A program made the position numbers and the translations under genes. Shown here piece after piece: positions 33,801-60,999 of a DNA stretch of 64,000 nt (within the stretch, counting starts at the first letter, position 1; every line of letters starts with the position of its first letter). The DNA lies in contig JAUJYZ010000740.1 in NCBI GenBank assembly GCA_033675265.1, positions 124,001-188,000 of the forward strand, written 5' to 3'. Source of the stretch: Actinostola sp. cb2023. Taxonomy: Eukaryota; Cnidaria; Anthozoa; Actiniaria; Actinostolidae. The notes below the pieces were generated by a model, which was not told the origin of the DNA, did no database searches, and saw only the letters and a program-made list of their open reading frames with translations.

Positions 33801-35671
33801 AGGCTCTTTGAATTCGAAAGGATAATTTAGAATTTGATCACAAGTCACTTACATGTACACTGTCATTGATTGGACGGAGCCCTTCAACTTGTTGTACAAG
33901 TACTCATACATACATATTCTTTATTTCACGTGGGTGGCAAATTCAGTGAGTATAAACAAACTGGTTTCCAATTTGGCCCACAACAAAAATGATTTAGAAA
34001 ACATTACAAATTTGAGAAAAGTATATATTATATTTATAATGAATACTAGTATATTCGAGTACAATAGAAGAAATTCTATATATTATACGATAGTAGACAA
34101 AAACATTCATTCAGAATTGACGCTTGATAACATAATTCAGGTTAGACTGCAGAAGGTCTTACGAATAAATTGCATAACAAATGGTCCTGTACCCTGCTAG
34201 ACAGAGGCTCCTTTTTATCCCATCCCTCTGAAGAGAAAGGGAAAGGAACCTCTGTCTAGCAGGGTATATTAATGGTCCTGTTGTTATTTGCCTTATTCTT
34301 CAAATACTAGTTGGAACACAGTTGAACTCACTTGTACAGTATTGTCAGGGGGATGTCGTTGACTACTTTTCGTTACTTTCACATTTTCATCAGACTGAGA
34401 TGGGATTGGTTGGTTGACCATCATGCAGTAACCATGGTTTACCAATCAATCTTATTCATTATGAGAGATAGGGGGGAGGGGGAAGTGCTAAATTGTCTTC
34501 TTACCTGTTGGCTCACCACCCCCACTGGGTGACAAATTTGTCCAAAAAATAGTGTGATTTATGTGTCCACCGCCATTGAATTTCAATGCTGGCTGCAAAG
34601 CTACAGCTGCTGATGTATCACCTAACAATGGCAAATGAGACTAACTTCAGTGTCCCTTTCAGTTTCACTCTCTAGTCAAACCGTAGATACCACTCTAAGG
34701 CCGACACATTAGAGAGATTTAGCATCGACGATGGGACGCGAGAACGCGACGTTAGATGACAAATATATCACATTTGGTCATTGCATGACTACCGTGACGT
34801 CGTGAAGTCAAGTTCACGACGCCATTTCACTTGTTTTCACATCCTCTTCATGACATTGAGGATGCCAATGGTCATTTTCACAGTTATTTGTCAGCGTGCA
34901 CACCATCCTCTTTCATCAATTCATGTCGTGTTTGCTAAATCTCTCTATTGCCAAGCTAGACCAGCTGACAGGTTTCAAATGGCAAACCTAATTCGACCAC
35001 CTCATTATTCATTGTTTCTAATGCATTCAGTACATGCAAAGTTTGATGTATAAATTGGGCCTAAGAATAATTAGTCCCAAGGTTGTCTGGCTAATAGAGT
35101 CTATAATTGGCTTCTGGCTACAAAACAATAAATGTTTCATTTCTCATGGAAAAGACAGGTGGTGGGATACCTGTGGTTAGTGGTATAAATTGATTTTCAT
35201 TGCGCAGGGTGTATAAACCGTGAAGTTATAGCTTTGAAATAAAACAAACACATCTATTCACTTCCTTGATTCTAAATGCAGCCTGTAGTCACAAACATTA
35301 CATTTAGAAGTAATGGAAATAAGCTTCCATTTGCAGTCTCACAGTAAATTACTATTGCATCACTTGTCACCACAAACGTTAAACGTTCCTCCATTTCTCA
35401 AGCATCTCCACACCTCATCTCCACACCTCATAGAATTACCTTTAGCAATTGCCTCAGCGTACTTCTCCTCTGCAACATTCAGGTTATTCACATAAGTAGC
35501 ATGGTGTTTGCTGTGATGGAGACGCATTATCTCTGTGTTGATCGTTGGTTCGAGTGCATCGTAGTCGTACGCTAAGTCAGGCAAGCTGTGTTTCCCTCTC
35601 ACAGCGACATTCAGAGCAGCTGGGGCTAAATTCTTTAGCTTAGAAATCCCAGATCTTGCCCTTGAAAGCAT
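30832..35671 (-). CDS. SOD2: Superoxide dismutase [Mn], mitochondrial
   Basis: Exons in transcript order (minus strand): 35671-35440, 34621-34505, 33674-33568, 33110-33038, 30977-30832 (stop at 30834-30832). All are GT-AG with consistent phases, giving 224 residues (human 222). Residues 1-26 ([20 protein letters not shown]) form an arginine/lysine-bearing mitochondrial presequence; the mature protein would start [16 protein letters not shown]. Metal ligands of the family are all present: His52 ([10 protein letters not shown]), His100 (HINHTIFW), Asp185 and His189 (DVWEHAYY). The second-shell Tyr of KHHATY and the GSGWGWL motif are also kept. It removes superoxide in the matrix. The start is the ATG heading the presequence; an in-frame upstream ATG (35692) adds MSCVFFT and is less likely. 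Intron 4 carries a nested transposon. Confidence 0.97.
31192..32876. mobile_element. Outer element with about 100-bp inverted ends in SOD2 intron 4
   Basis: The left arm starts GATAATAAAAGCGAAAACGA then GAAGTGAATACATTTTGATG, and later CATCGACTGCCAGC. The right arm is the inverted equivalent (GCTGGCAGTCGATGG ... CATCAAAATGTATTCACTTC ... TATTATC). The total is 1685 bp. I could not define a target duplication. It is interrupted by the element at 31315-32616. Confidence 0.75.
31315..32616. mobile_element. Inner TA-flanked element with seven GTCACGGAGGGGAA motifs
   Basis: Ends TATGGGGCATTTCACAGTAT and ATACTGTGAAATGCCCCATA (22-bp inverted repeat), flanked by TA at 31313-31314 and 32617-32618, 1302 bp. 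GTCACGGAGGGGAA occurs forward near 31342, 31508, 31702, 31716 and 32252 and reversed near 32083 and 32419. One degenerate copy lies near 32064. No transposase ORF was found. Confidence 0.75.
33774..33885. mobile_element. Palindromic MITE copy (GATCAAAAACTAAATTCTCC family)
   Basis: It carries GATCAAAAACTAAATTCTCC, CTTTGAATTCGAAAGGATAA and TTTGATCACAAGTCACTTAC, matching 18458-18611 at reduced identity. It is in SOD2 intron 2. Confidence 0.7.
34190..34266. mobile_element. Small palindromic element, 77 bp
   Basis: The left arm ACCCTGCTAGACAGAGGCTC then CTTTTT pairs with the right arm AAGGAACCTCTGTCTAGCAG then GGT. A short AT/CT-rich loop lies between. Confidence 0.8.
34710..34947. mobile_element. 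MITE with TAGAGAGATTTAGCA ends
   Basis: Left TAGAGAGATTTAGCA and right TGCTAAATCTCTCTA, 238 bp, in SOD2 intron 1. The interior holds GTTCACGACGCC and TGACGTCGTGAAGTC, also partly self-complementary. Confidence 0.75.
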
Positions 35672-35993
35672 TGTAAAGAACACGCAGCTCAAACTGTACT
35701 TCTGGTCAATTTGTACAGTTCTGCAGAAAACACACTTGGATAGGGTCGTTATTCTGGAGGTACAAATATGGTGTTACGAATAAGGAACCTAGATGGACTT
35801 ACACTAAAAATAATAAAACGTTACAAAATGAAATGAACGGAAGAAATTTTGAAGTACGAATATAAAAAGGAACGTTTTCGTGACATTTTAAAACCCAAGC
35901 AAATAAGTTTCATTGACAAGTGAGTCCGCATGCAAAAATTCGGTGCTGAGATTGGGACCCCCAGATTGGGTTACCTGTGGTGTCGAAGGAATC
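35672..35993. promoter_or_regulatory. Bidirectional promoter region SOD2/PHYHD1
   Basis: 322 bp separate the opposed start codons of SOD2 (minus) and PHYHD1 (plus). Both promoters and both 5' UTRs must lie here unless non-coding first exons exist elsewhere. No clear TATA box was recognised. Confidence 0.5.
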
Positions 35994-50438
<14,445 letters not shown>

Positions 50439-50574
50439 GTTACAAGTGTTGAACTCAGGACAAGAAATGACATCATTCTGTAGTTTGATTCTAGAGGGGT
50501 TATATATCATGTATCACAACTGAATTTAGTGGTAGTTGGTGTAGATTTAAGGCACAATTAACTGTTTAAATATT

Positions 50575-50770
50575 GAGACACATACTCAGTCAACTCAAGA
50601 CACATACTCAGTCAACTCAAGACACATACTCAGTCAACTCAAGACACATACTCAGTCAACTCAAGACACATACTCAGTCAACTCAAGACACATACTCAGT
50701 CAACTCAAGACACATACTCAGTCAACTCAAGACACATACTCAGTCAACTCAAGACACATACTCAGTCAAC
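50575..50770 (+). repeat. 22-bp tandem repeat, about 9 copies
   Basis: The unit ACACATACTCAGTCAACTCA plus AG is perfectly repeated. It starts about 135 bp after the PHYHD1 stop and is probably within its 3' UTR or just beyond. Confidence 0.95.
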
Positions 50771-50853
50771 TAATTTTGGATGGCCAAAACCTACTACCTA
50801 CATATACATGCTAATAAAAATATATATTTTTTATTGTAGATTATTAATGTGAC

Positions 50854-51147
50854 CACAGGCAGCCCAACAATTTCTTCCAAGGCTAATTGTAATAAATATA
50901 AACATATAATTTGCATGTGTGTATCTTTTTATGATGGGCTTCTTGTGGTAGTATGCATGGAATAAGTAAATTAGGTGTCCTGTGTTCCTACGCACAGAAT
51001 CCTAAGCATCCCCCCCCCCCCCCCCCGTGTTCATGTTCATATATTGTGACAAATACTCAGATGCTCTCAAGAAACCTATAAAAAAAAAACACACCTACAA
51101 ATATTTATTTATTTATAGCCTTGGGAGAAATTGTTGGGCTGCCTGTG
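50854..51147. mobile_element. CACAGGCAGCCCAA MITE family, copy 3 (clearest ends)
   Basis: Left CACAGGCAGCCCAACAATTT then CTTCCAAGGCTA. Right TAGCCTTGGGAGAAATTGTT then GGGCTGCCTGTG. 294 bp with an internal poly-C run. Confidence 0.88.
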
Positions 51148-51397
51148 AAACAACTGCATTACTACGTAGTATGGGTGCTAATATATTATGGTAACTGTGT
51201 GTCTGAACAGAAATGTTTAATTTTAGAAGCTGAGGGATTTGAACTGTGCAAAATGCCTGCATTGCAAGTGTTCCTAGAATAACCCTTCCCTGTCCTCAGC
51301 TTTGTATAAACATTTTTAATTCGTGTAATTAATTAAGGAATTAAATAGTGCAGGGAGATGGAATTGTGAATGTAATCATCTTCGATTAATAATAAAA

Positions 51398-54084
51398 CTA
51401 TTCGGCAGCAGTTTCTGGAATTTCATTCTCATCAATTAAAAGGCAGTGAATAATTCCATCGCGCTTTCTTCCTGTACTGATGGCCTTGATACAGCAATTA
51501 TGTCTTCCTAATGAGAAATGTGTTTCTGTGCCATCTTCTACAAACTCTCCCTGTATAAAAGAAGAAATAGAAAATTACTGTATGTAACTTGACGTGTGTG
51601 GCTGGGGTTACCCTAGAGAGTACGGGCATCACCGAACAATCTGGGTTAAGGGTTCTCACCAGGGGGAGGGGTTCTCACTGGAGGAGGGGTTCTCACCGGG
51701 GGAGGGGGGGACTCCCATACTGAAAGGGACAGGGATGATCAACATCTCCTTTTTGGGGAGTAAATTACGTTTTCACCACCCCTTAGGGTGGTCACAACGA
51801 AATGCCAATATTTTTAGCCATCAAGGTATCATTTAGGGTTGCTCGTGAAGATATGAAAACGGCCTCATATTGTGTTGGTGGTGTAGACCGATCGGGCAGG
51901 AAATCTGTAATGTTTCTGGTTTAGAATGGTATCTTTTAGGGGTGAAATAAAGCAAAAACCACACTCAGATTGGTCTCCTGTAGGGGTCTAGTTGAGACTT
52001 TCCATCAATCATCCCCGTCCTTTTCACATGCTCAGTAGAGCTAGCTACAGTATGTAGCTGGCAACCAGTGGAATTCTGCCTGTCCTGGCTATGAAATCTG
52101 CCTTTGTATACATATTAATTTCTACAAAACTAGCAGCTTTATTACATGACTGTTCAAAGTTTATGGCTGGCTGTTTAAAACCTGTACTACACAAAAGATA
52201 ATGCCCAATTTAATCAGTCTTCTGTATTCCACTAGAACACATTGCTGTACATTGGACACTTAAATAAACAGTTAGTTAGTTAGTTATTTTATTTATTCCA
52301 TTTAGTACTTTGGCAAAGGATGGAAAATATGTAAATCACCCAACTGAGACGAGGACTAGAGTGCACACACTATACCAGTAAACACTCGCAAAGCTTTTAG
52401 GGTTTACTTGTAATAGCATCAAAGATGAACTAAATAGCATCAAAAATATCAACTAAATATAATGAAGCAGAGTGAAAAGAAAACAAAACGTTTGATGTTG
52501 TTCTGGTTGAATGATAGCTACTATTTTGTATACATACTGTACTTGTAAGCAATACTATTATACTAAATATTATACTATACTAAAGTGTGTTGTTTTATTT
52601 CTGCCTGTACTCTAAGTGTAATTGTTTGACGTACTGTACATGTACTGAGTACCTTTTAGACTTAATAAGCAGGTGCATCCATGACTGCATAATTCACTAT
52701 TCTAGTTATAAATTATATCATGAAACTTACAGCTGTCTCAACTACATTTCCATTCACCCACACCTCCATTGTATCTTTTTCTGCAAAAATAAAAAAGGAC
52801 AAATAATAACATTGAAAAATAACAACTTGAGGATAATATGACGCCTTAGCAGGACTATAGTGAATGCACAAGCGATTCATTTGTAAGGAAATGATAATCT
52901 TAACAAAACATTCTGTACAGCAAATATTAACATAGAGGAAAGATAAGCAGTAGCTATATTATTAATTGTTTTTTTTAGAAAGATAATGACTGCTGCCTCA
53001 TATTTTGAATTTCAAAAGCAACCACTTCTCCTACATTTAAATTTATGTCAGGCATTGCTTACAAGCCAGTGGTAACAGCAATGTTTGCCCTGGTTGTTTT
53101 ATCAGTAGTACTGTAAGTACTGACAGTAGTTTAGTATGACTTTGTGACATGTAGTCTGTTCTATGATAACAATCAGTATAAATTAACACCACGAGTGCCA
53201 TTTCTCTCTACAGTTCAACACCTCCAACTGTAAGTTAGGGTGTAGAAACAGACTAATGATTTAGAAAAACTTGCTATAAAAACAAACTAAGAGCAGGATA
53301 CTGGATTGCATTAACGAAGGATATCCGAATGAGGACATTTGAATTCCCAAAATAAACATTTAATAATTGAAATTAACTTAAGCTTAAGACTGTCAAAAAT
53401 GAAAACGCAACTTTGTTTCCTCGTCATTTCATCAGAGTTCTGGACATAGTATTAGTACCCACTTATTATTTTGGTATCAGATACACTTTTATAGTCGTAG
53501 TATTTGACCGCAAAACAGATCTTTCTCTTAAAAGTTAGAAGTCAGATCAACCATAACTAATTCCCAAGATAAACACTGGATTTTCTGGTTACTTGGCTGC
53601 ACTGAACTCAGTGTTTTCTTGAGAATACTTTCTTTCTTCTGTACGTGTTTGTTTATTTCAAGCCAAGTCGATTGGCCGGAATTGACGCCAGCACTAGCAA
53701 AACAATTTCTCATTTTCCTGTCCGTTGACACGCGAAGATTTAAATCTTACCTAACACAACTCTCGTCTCGTCTCCGTCCAACAAAAGGGTCCAAACTTTG
53801 GCAGTTTTCTTTCGATTCTCGACGAATTTTTTGAGCGATTTTCCTCCAACTTCTAGAGTGTACTCGTATTGAAAGCCACTGACTGCCTCGATGTGTATCG
53901 TCGCTCTTTTGCCTGCTATATCAAATGTCTCTTGCCCTACCAACCTAAACATCCAGTTTTTCTTCACGATCTCTTGGTTATCAACGAAGATGACCCTTCG
54001 TCCCGTTGTAGTTCCATGTTCAAATTGAACCTTGTGAACGCGATCTGCAAGAGCAATTTCCCACGTTGCGACCACATCACCCAT
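51398..54084 (-). CDS. FAIM: Fas apoptotic inhibitory molecule 1
   Basis: Exons in transcript order (minus): 54084-53751, 52780-52731, 51550-51398 (stop at 51400-51398). GT-AG sites and phases join, giving 178 residues (human 179). Family hallmarks: VHKVQFEHGTTTGRRVIFVD, WMFRLVGQETFDI, ATIHIEAVSGFQYEYTLEVG, GKSLKKF, TMEVWVNGNVVETAGEFVED, GTETHFSLGRHNCCIKAIS, and IIHCLLIDENEIPE. FAIM is a small cytosolic all-beta protein. It protects cells from Fas-induced death in vertebrates and is linked to suppression of protein aggregation. The start is the first ATG of the frame and matches the family N-terminus (MGDVVATWEIAL). The gene is head-to-head with MARS1 and tail-to-tail with PHYHD1. Confidence 0.96.
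51705..52031. mobile_element. Inverted-repeat element related to 23318-23731
   Basis: Left GACTCCCATACTGAAAGGGA then CAGGGATGATC. Right ATCATCCCCGTCCTTTTCAC. The ends resemble GACTCCTATATGAAAGTGAT and CATCCCCGTCAC of the HIBCH intron copy. In FAIM intron 2. Confidence 0.65.
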
Positions 54085-54783
54085 TGTTGGTCTTATTCAG
54101 CTTTTCGATCCTTTTGGCTAATAGCTCTCAAGATTCAGCACCGTTCATCAACTAATTAAAAAACAGCGTCGGCCAACAACATTGCTTATTACATACATCC
54201 TTCTCCCAAAGGACAACACGAGCCTTCTGAACTATTGAGTCAGCGGATACATTTGATTGTTGCAGGAGCCAATCAAATACTCGTACTGTACGAGCGAAAA
54301 TATCAAATTTGAATTTCGAATATCGTTGCCTGCTATGCAAATTATAGAAATCATTTTACCTTTGAGCGAAGTTTAAGACAAATTATTTAAGATTTATTAA
54401 GTTAACAAATATAAAAAATATTCATTTTCAGCGCATTTACATTTACTCAGGAGCCTGATTTACTGTACTCTAAGCCGTTTTTTTCTTCAAGGAAGTAATC
54501 AAATAATCACTGAAAAAAGTCCATTTTGTTATTTAAAAAATGTTCAAGTTATCAGAAGAAAAAAAATGAAATAGAAAAATGAGAAAAAAACTGTTTTTGT
54601 TTTTGGGCTTCCTGTGGTGTTTCTCCGACCCAGTCTTTTTGCGCAGCCATGTGAGTCGATAAGTTTCATCAGATGTTCGTCTGTGAGCCGGTGGCAGGTA
54701 TTTTTCGAAGAACAACACACTTAAAACGATTTTTTCTGGGATTTTCTGGTTCTCTACGCTATTACTGTAATACCAGTAGTGTC
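54085..54783. promoter_or_regulatory. Bidirectional promoter region FAIM/MARS1
   Basis: 699 bp between opposed start codons. It includes an upstream ATG at 54673 in frame with MARS1 and a TTTGGGCTTCCTGTGGTG stretch (near 54602) that resembles the inner sequence of the CACAGGCAGCCCAA MITEs. No TATA box was recognised with confidence. Confidence 0.45.
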
Positions 54784-57700
54784 ATGAAGCTGTACAGCGA
54801 CAAAGGAAATCCTAACTTACTGCGTATTTTGGTGGCAAAGAATCTGTCTGGTATTTCATTGGACGTTCAATATGTTAGTCAAGAAGGTACTGCATAAGTT
54901 AACTTAAATATATTTTGTTTTGAAAACGTAGTTCAAAGTGATGTCTTTTAATGAGGCTGTAGTTAAGGTTATCTTTATAAAACAATAAGACAATTATTAC
55001 ATATTATATAATGTTATTTTTTGATAGGCATTTAATAATTTTTTAAATTACATGTAAGACTTCAGCTTACATTGCATATTCTATGGGAGGTTTTATGGAA
55101 TCTTCTTCTGACGTCAAAATCTATCACGAGTGGCCGTCAAACCGTCATTTTACTTGCTCAAAACTTCAATTTTAGATCCCCCCAGATATTTCCAGCCATA
55201 CACAAGAGGACAGTGGAACCCGGTTAATACAGACACCATCGGGACGAGACGCAGTGTCCTTATTAACCGGGTGTCCATATAAACCGGGCCGGTCAATGTA
55301 TGTCACTTCCATTTTTAGTGGAAGCAATGACTGCATGCCACTGGTGATCTGTTTATTTTTAGTGGGGAAACTCTGAATGCACGTAATTAGCGATCAGTTT
55401 ACACGTTGAGCGTGAGAAAGCATGGAACGTGCATAATTAGTTGGGCTTCCTGTGGAAGACCCGACTCTAAAAATGCAGAGCGGTCGTTGTATTCTTCGTC
55501 TTTGGCTTCAAACCGCCAATTGGGTTCTACAGCGCATGCGCCCTGTGCCGGCCGCTAAGATAATCACCGAAGGCTCTAACAACATGATTTATCAATACGA
55601 GACTGGTCGAGTCTTTATTCACAAACCTTGTTGGAGGAAGTTTATGTCGTCTTGTATTCAAAATAACCTCAATAATTCATAGAGATATGGATTTATCAAT
55701 CCAGTACTAGTACTGCAAAGGGTTTAGAGATCTTCAGAACTTAGAACGAAGTGAGTTGATACACGCAGCCGGCGGTGAAGAGAACAGTTGGAAGGTTTTC
55801 AGCCGACCAATAACCGTCGAGGTAAACCCATATTTACACTTCATCCAAACATTGTTTAATCACTCTGCGATGTCTAGTTTATGTATACGGTATTTGTATT
55901 TGTATGGATATATTTTATGGTAACAAATAAACAATGTCATTGTCATTCATGATTCACTGAGTCTGTGAAATCGCAGTACTTAAATTGCAAGGAAAGCATG
56001 TTCTAGATATCGAGCTCGAGTCACGCAACGACGAGGTCGACGAGCAACCAAACGCTGTTTTAATCGCACTAGAAGATATCTATATTTAGTTCAAATAGGC
56101 TACATTTCATTTAGAAGCCCGACTTCATGCTAGAAGAGCGTCTAGTTTTAATTAAAAAGCGATCAATTTACACATTGTCGTTGTTTTGGGAAAATAAAGT
56201 GTCCGTATTAACCGGGTAGACCTTGTATGAAAATGGACATATTGGGACAGGAAAAAGTGCCCATTGTCCGTATTATCCGGTGTCCGTATTAAATAGGTAG
56301 GTATATTTTATAGACATTTGTATGAGTTTCGGCCGGGACAGAACAACATGTCCGTAATAACCGGGTGTCCGTATTAACCGGGTGTCCGTAAGGCCGGGTT
56401 CCACTGTTAGGCTAGAGAACTATCGCTATGCAGGCGCTATAAACACGAGCTCATTTTGATTGACTGAGAAAGACATTATTCAATAAAATCACAATGATTA
56501 GTTCTGAAAACAGTGTTTTGTTCAAAATACCCCACACTAAACGTCCATGCCTCAAACCCCCCCCCCCCCCTCCCTAAACGACATATAGAATATGTTGACG
56601 GCCCCTTAGATGGACAAGTACTAGTGGGCAAGTAACCAGGGGGGGGGGGGGGGGGGGGGCAAGGGGGGGCAAGTACTCAGGGGACAAGTAACCAGGGGGC
56701 AAGTACTCAGGGGGACAAGTAACCAGTGGGACAAGTACTCAGGGGGGCAAGTAACCAGTGGGACAAGTACTCAGGGGGGCAAGTAACCAGTGGGACAAGT
56801 ACTCAGGGGGGCAAGTAACCAGTGGGACAAGTACTCAGGGGGGCAAGTAACCAATGGGACAAGTACTCAGGGGGGCAAGTAACCAGTGGGACAAGTACTC
56901 AGGGGACAAGTAACCAGTGGGACAAGTACTCAGGGGGGCAAGTAACCAGTGGGACAAGTACTCAGGGGGGCAAGTAACCAGTGGGACAAGTACTCAGGGG
57001 GGCAAGTAACCAGTGGGACAAGTACTCAGGGGGGCAAGTAACCAATGGGACAAGTACTCAGGGGGGCAAGTAACCAGGGGGCAAGTACTCAGGGGACAAG
57101 TAACCAGTGGGACAAGTACTCAGGGGGGCAAGTAACCAGTGGGACAAGTACTCAGGGGGGCAAGTAACCAATGGGACAAGTACTCAGGGGGGCAAGTAAC
57201 CAGTGGGACAAGTACTCAGGGGGGCAAGTAACCAGTGGGACAAGTACTCAGGGGGGCAAGTAACCAGTGGGACAAGTACTCAGGGGGCAAGTAACCAGTG
57301 GGACAAGTACTCAGGGGGCAAGTAACCAGTGGGACAAGTACTCAGGGGGCAAGTAACCAGTGGGACAAGTACTCAGGGGGGCAAGTAACCAGGGGGCAAG
57401 TACTCAGGGGGCAAGTAACCAGTGGGACAAGTACTCAGGGGGCAAGTAACCAGGGGGCAAGTACTCAGGGGGGCAAGTAACCAGGGGGCAAGTACTCAGG
57501 GGGCAAGTAACCAGTGGGACAAGTACTCAGGGGGCAAGTAACCAGTGGGACAAGTACTCAGGGGGCAAGTAACCAGGGGGCAAGTACTCAGGGGGCAAGT
57601 AACCAGTGGGACAAGTACTCAGGGGGCAAGTAACCAGGGGGCAAGTACTCAGGGGGCAAGTAACCAGGGGGCAAGTACTCAGGGGGCAAGTAACCAGTGG

Positions 57701-60700
57701 GACAAGTACTCAGGGGGCAAGTAACCAGTGGGACAAGTACTCAGGGGGGCAAGTAACCAGGGGGCAAGTACTCAGGGGGCAAGTAACCAGTGGGACAAGT
57801 ACTCAGGGGGCAAGTAACCAGTGGGACAAGTACTCAGGGGGCAAGTAACCAGTGGGACAAGTACTCAGGGGGCAAGTAACCAGTGGGACAAGTACTCAGG
57901 GGGGCAAGTAACCAATGGGACAAGTACTCAGGGGGGCAAGTAACCAGGGGGCAAGTACTCAGGGGGGCAAGTAACCAGGGGGCAAGTACTCAGGGGGGCA
58001 AGTAACCAGGGGGCAAGTACTCAGGGGGGCAAGTAACCAGGGGGCAAGTACTCAGGGGGGCAAGTAACCAGGGAGGTAATTAAATAACCAGGGAGGCAAG
58101 TACTCAGGGGGGCAAGTAACCAGGGGGCAAAGTACTCAGGGGGGCAAGTAACCAGGGAGGTAATTAAATAACCAGGGAGGCAAGTACTCAGGGGGGCAAG
58201 TAACCAGGGGGCAAGTACTCAGGGGGGCAAGTAACCAGGGAGGTAATTAAATAACCAGGGAGGCAAGTACACTGTAACCAAGGGTGCAAGTACTCAGGGG
58301 AGCAAGCACTCATGTGAATGTGAATCAAGCCGTAATTTAATACCCCCTCCCTCATCCCCCCCCCCCCCCCCCCCCCCCAAATTGATATTTTATAGGATGT
58401 GTTTGTGTGTGTAATTCATACTATACAAATCAATCAAATTGTTTTTATTTCAGAAAAAGACAAATTCAAATTACCAGGAATACATACAAAGGTACAAGAA
58501 ATAGGTTACTGAAAAACATACTGTCTTAATGATTGACATTGATTGAATAAGTGATGGGTTTCAGATTGTTTGTTGGATGGATGGATGAATGGATGGATGG
58601 ATGAATAGACTGAGCTACTGCGATTAAATGATTGATGGAATGATCGACAGATGGATGGATTTATTGATTAACTCATGGATGGATTGATGGATGGACAGAT
58701 GGCTGACTGATTGATTAGCAGTAATATTATTAATAATAATATTGTTTGTTTTCTAGCTTCCAGTCTTAGAAGTAGAGGATGGACATTTTCTATTTAGTCC
58801 CAATGCTATCTGCAGGTACAGTGTACACTTGTCATAATACATTTGCATCAAATGACTTTATATCCAGTGCCTGATAGTAATGGAATGGCTGTAATCATCT
58901 GGCTGTCATTTAGCGATTGATCATGAATGATGCAAGCACAAGGCCAAGCATAAGCATATATACATGTACGTACATTGATCATATGAAAAGGCCAGACAAA
59001 AGCTTATAAACCACAGGCACAGGCATACAGTATGCTTGTGTCAGGCCCATTTTCACAGTGAAATAAGGCCTCTTGTGCTTGCGCTTATGCTTGCGTCAGG
59101 CCCATTTTCACAGTGAAATAAGGCCTCTTGTGCTTGCGCTTATGCTTGCGTCAGGACCATTTTCACAGTGAAATAAGGCCTCTTGTGCTTGCGCTTATGC
59201 TTGTGTCACGCCCATTTTCACAATGAAATAAGGTATCTTGTGCTTGCGCTTATGCTTGTGTCAGGCCCATTTTCACAGTGAAATAAGGCCTCTTGTGCTT
59301 GCGCTTATGCTTGTGTCACGCCCATTTTCACAATGAAATAAGGTATCTTGTGCTTGCGCTTATGCTTGTCAGGCCCATTTTCACAGTGAAATAAGGCCTC
59401 TTGTGCTGCACTTATGCTTGTGTCAGGCCCATTTTCACAGTGAAATAAGGCCTCTTGTGCTTGTGCTTATGCTTGCATCAGGCCCATTTTCACAATGAAA
59501 TAAGGCCTCTTGTGCTTGTGCTTATGCTTGCGTCAGGCCCATTTTCACAATGAAATAAGGCCTCTTGTGCTTGCGCTTATGCTTGTGTCAGGCCCATTTT
59601 CACAATGAAATAAGGCCTCTTGTGCTTGCGCTTATGCTTGTGTCAGGCCCATTTTCACAGTGAAATAAGGCCTCTTGTGCTTGTGCTAATGCTTGTGTCA
59701 GGCCCATTTTCACAGTGAAATAAGGCCTCTTGTGCTTGTGCTTTTTGTATGCTTGCATCTGACACTAGTGAAAACCAGGCCTGTTGTTGTTGTCCATTCC
59801 AACAATAAGCTCAATCATTGATATTTGTAGATATGTCCTTGAACAAAATGAAACTAGGAAATCTCAGCCCAAAAATGCTGAACAAGAGGCCACCATCAAC
59901 CACTGGGTTGAATGGGAAAATACACATTTGCAGGTAGGTTATTAAAGCCATCTCTTAAAGACACACTGTTATGTGTGTATGTGTGTGTGTGTAATACAAG
60001 ATTCATAAATCTAAAATCACCAACAGTAACAATGTTTATTTAAGGTGACTCCAACATAATTGCGAGTGCATTTTGCATTTTTTTTAACTCGCTCGTATCG
60101 CGTCAAAAACACTTGGATATTTCTGCATTTAATACATGTAATAACTCAAACATGTAGGCTTTTAAGGGTGTATTCAAAATTATATTTTTCAGTCGCGTTT
60201 GCCATTATGGGCCGATTTTCTAACAGTGGTTTTTCTTAATAGTGTCCTCCTGTTCGCTCAAAAATCGTACGATTTCCACGAAACTTCAGATTCTTGTTAA
60301 ATAGATTGTCATAATTTAGTCTGCTGGGTTTAAAAAAAATCTCTCGACTGCAATTTGCGCGGTCTAAAAACTGACCATAAAAATAATGCCGTGCAACTTG
60401 CAGTCGAGATATTTTTTTTAAACCCAGCAGACAAAATTATGACAATCTATTTAACAAGAATCTGAAGTTTCATGCAAATCGTACAATTTTTGAATGAACA
60501 CGAGGACAATATTATGAAAAACCACTGTTAGAAAATTGGCCCGTGTTGACAAACGCGACTGAAAAATAAAATTTTGAATACACCCTTAAAAGCCTAGATG
60601 TTTGAGTTATTACATGTGTTAAATGCAGAAATATCTGAGTGTCTTGGACGCGATACGAGCGAGCTAAAAAAAAATCACAAAATGCACTCGCAATTATGTT

Positions 60701-60961
60701 GGAGTCACCTTAAACTCCCTAAAATATTAATAATAATAAACCTCCCTAAAATACCTATCAGAACCTCACTACCCCCAAAAAGACAACATTTTAACCCCTC
60801 CCCCCCCCCAAAAAAAATCCTTTACACCTCTCCCTATCGCTTTTTGGAGACCTCCCCCAGGGGGGGGGGGGGGGGGGTACTCCCTTAAATTTAGGATGGG
60901 GGTGTGCCGCTGAGTCTCTGAGACCCTGGACCTGTTTCAGACAAAAAAAAGATAATTTTTG

Positions 60962-60999
<38 letters not shown>

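Larger units (their letters stand above)
50439..51397. other. Tail-to-tail intergenic region PHYHD1/FAIM
   Basis: It contains the two 3' UTRs, a 22-bp tandem repeat and copy 3 of the CACAGGCAGCCCAA MITE. No exon seen. Confidence 0.6.
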
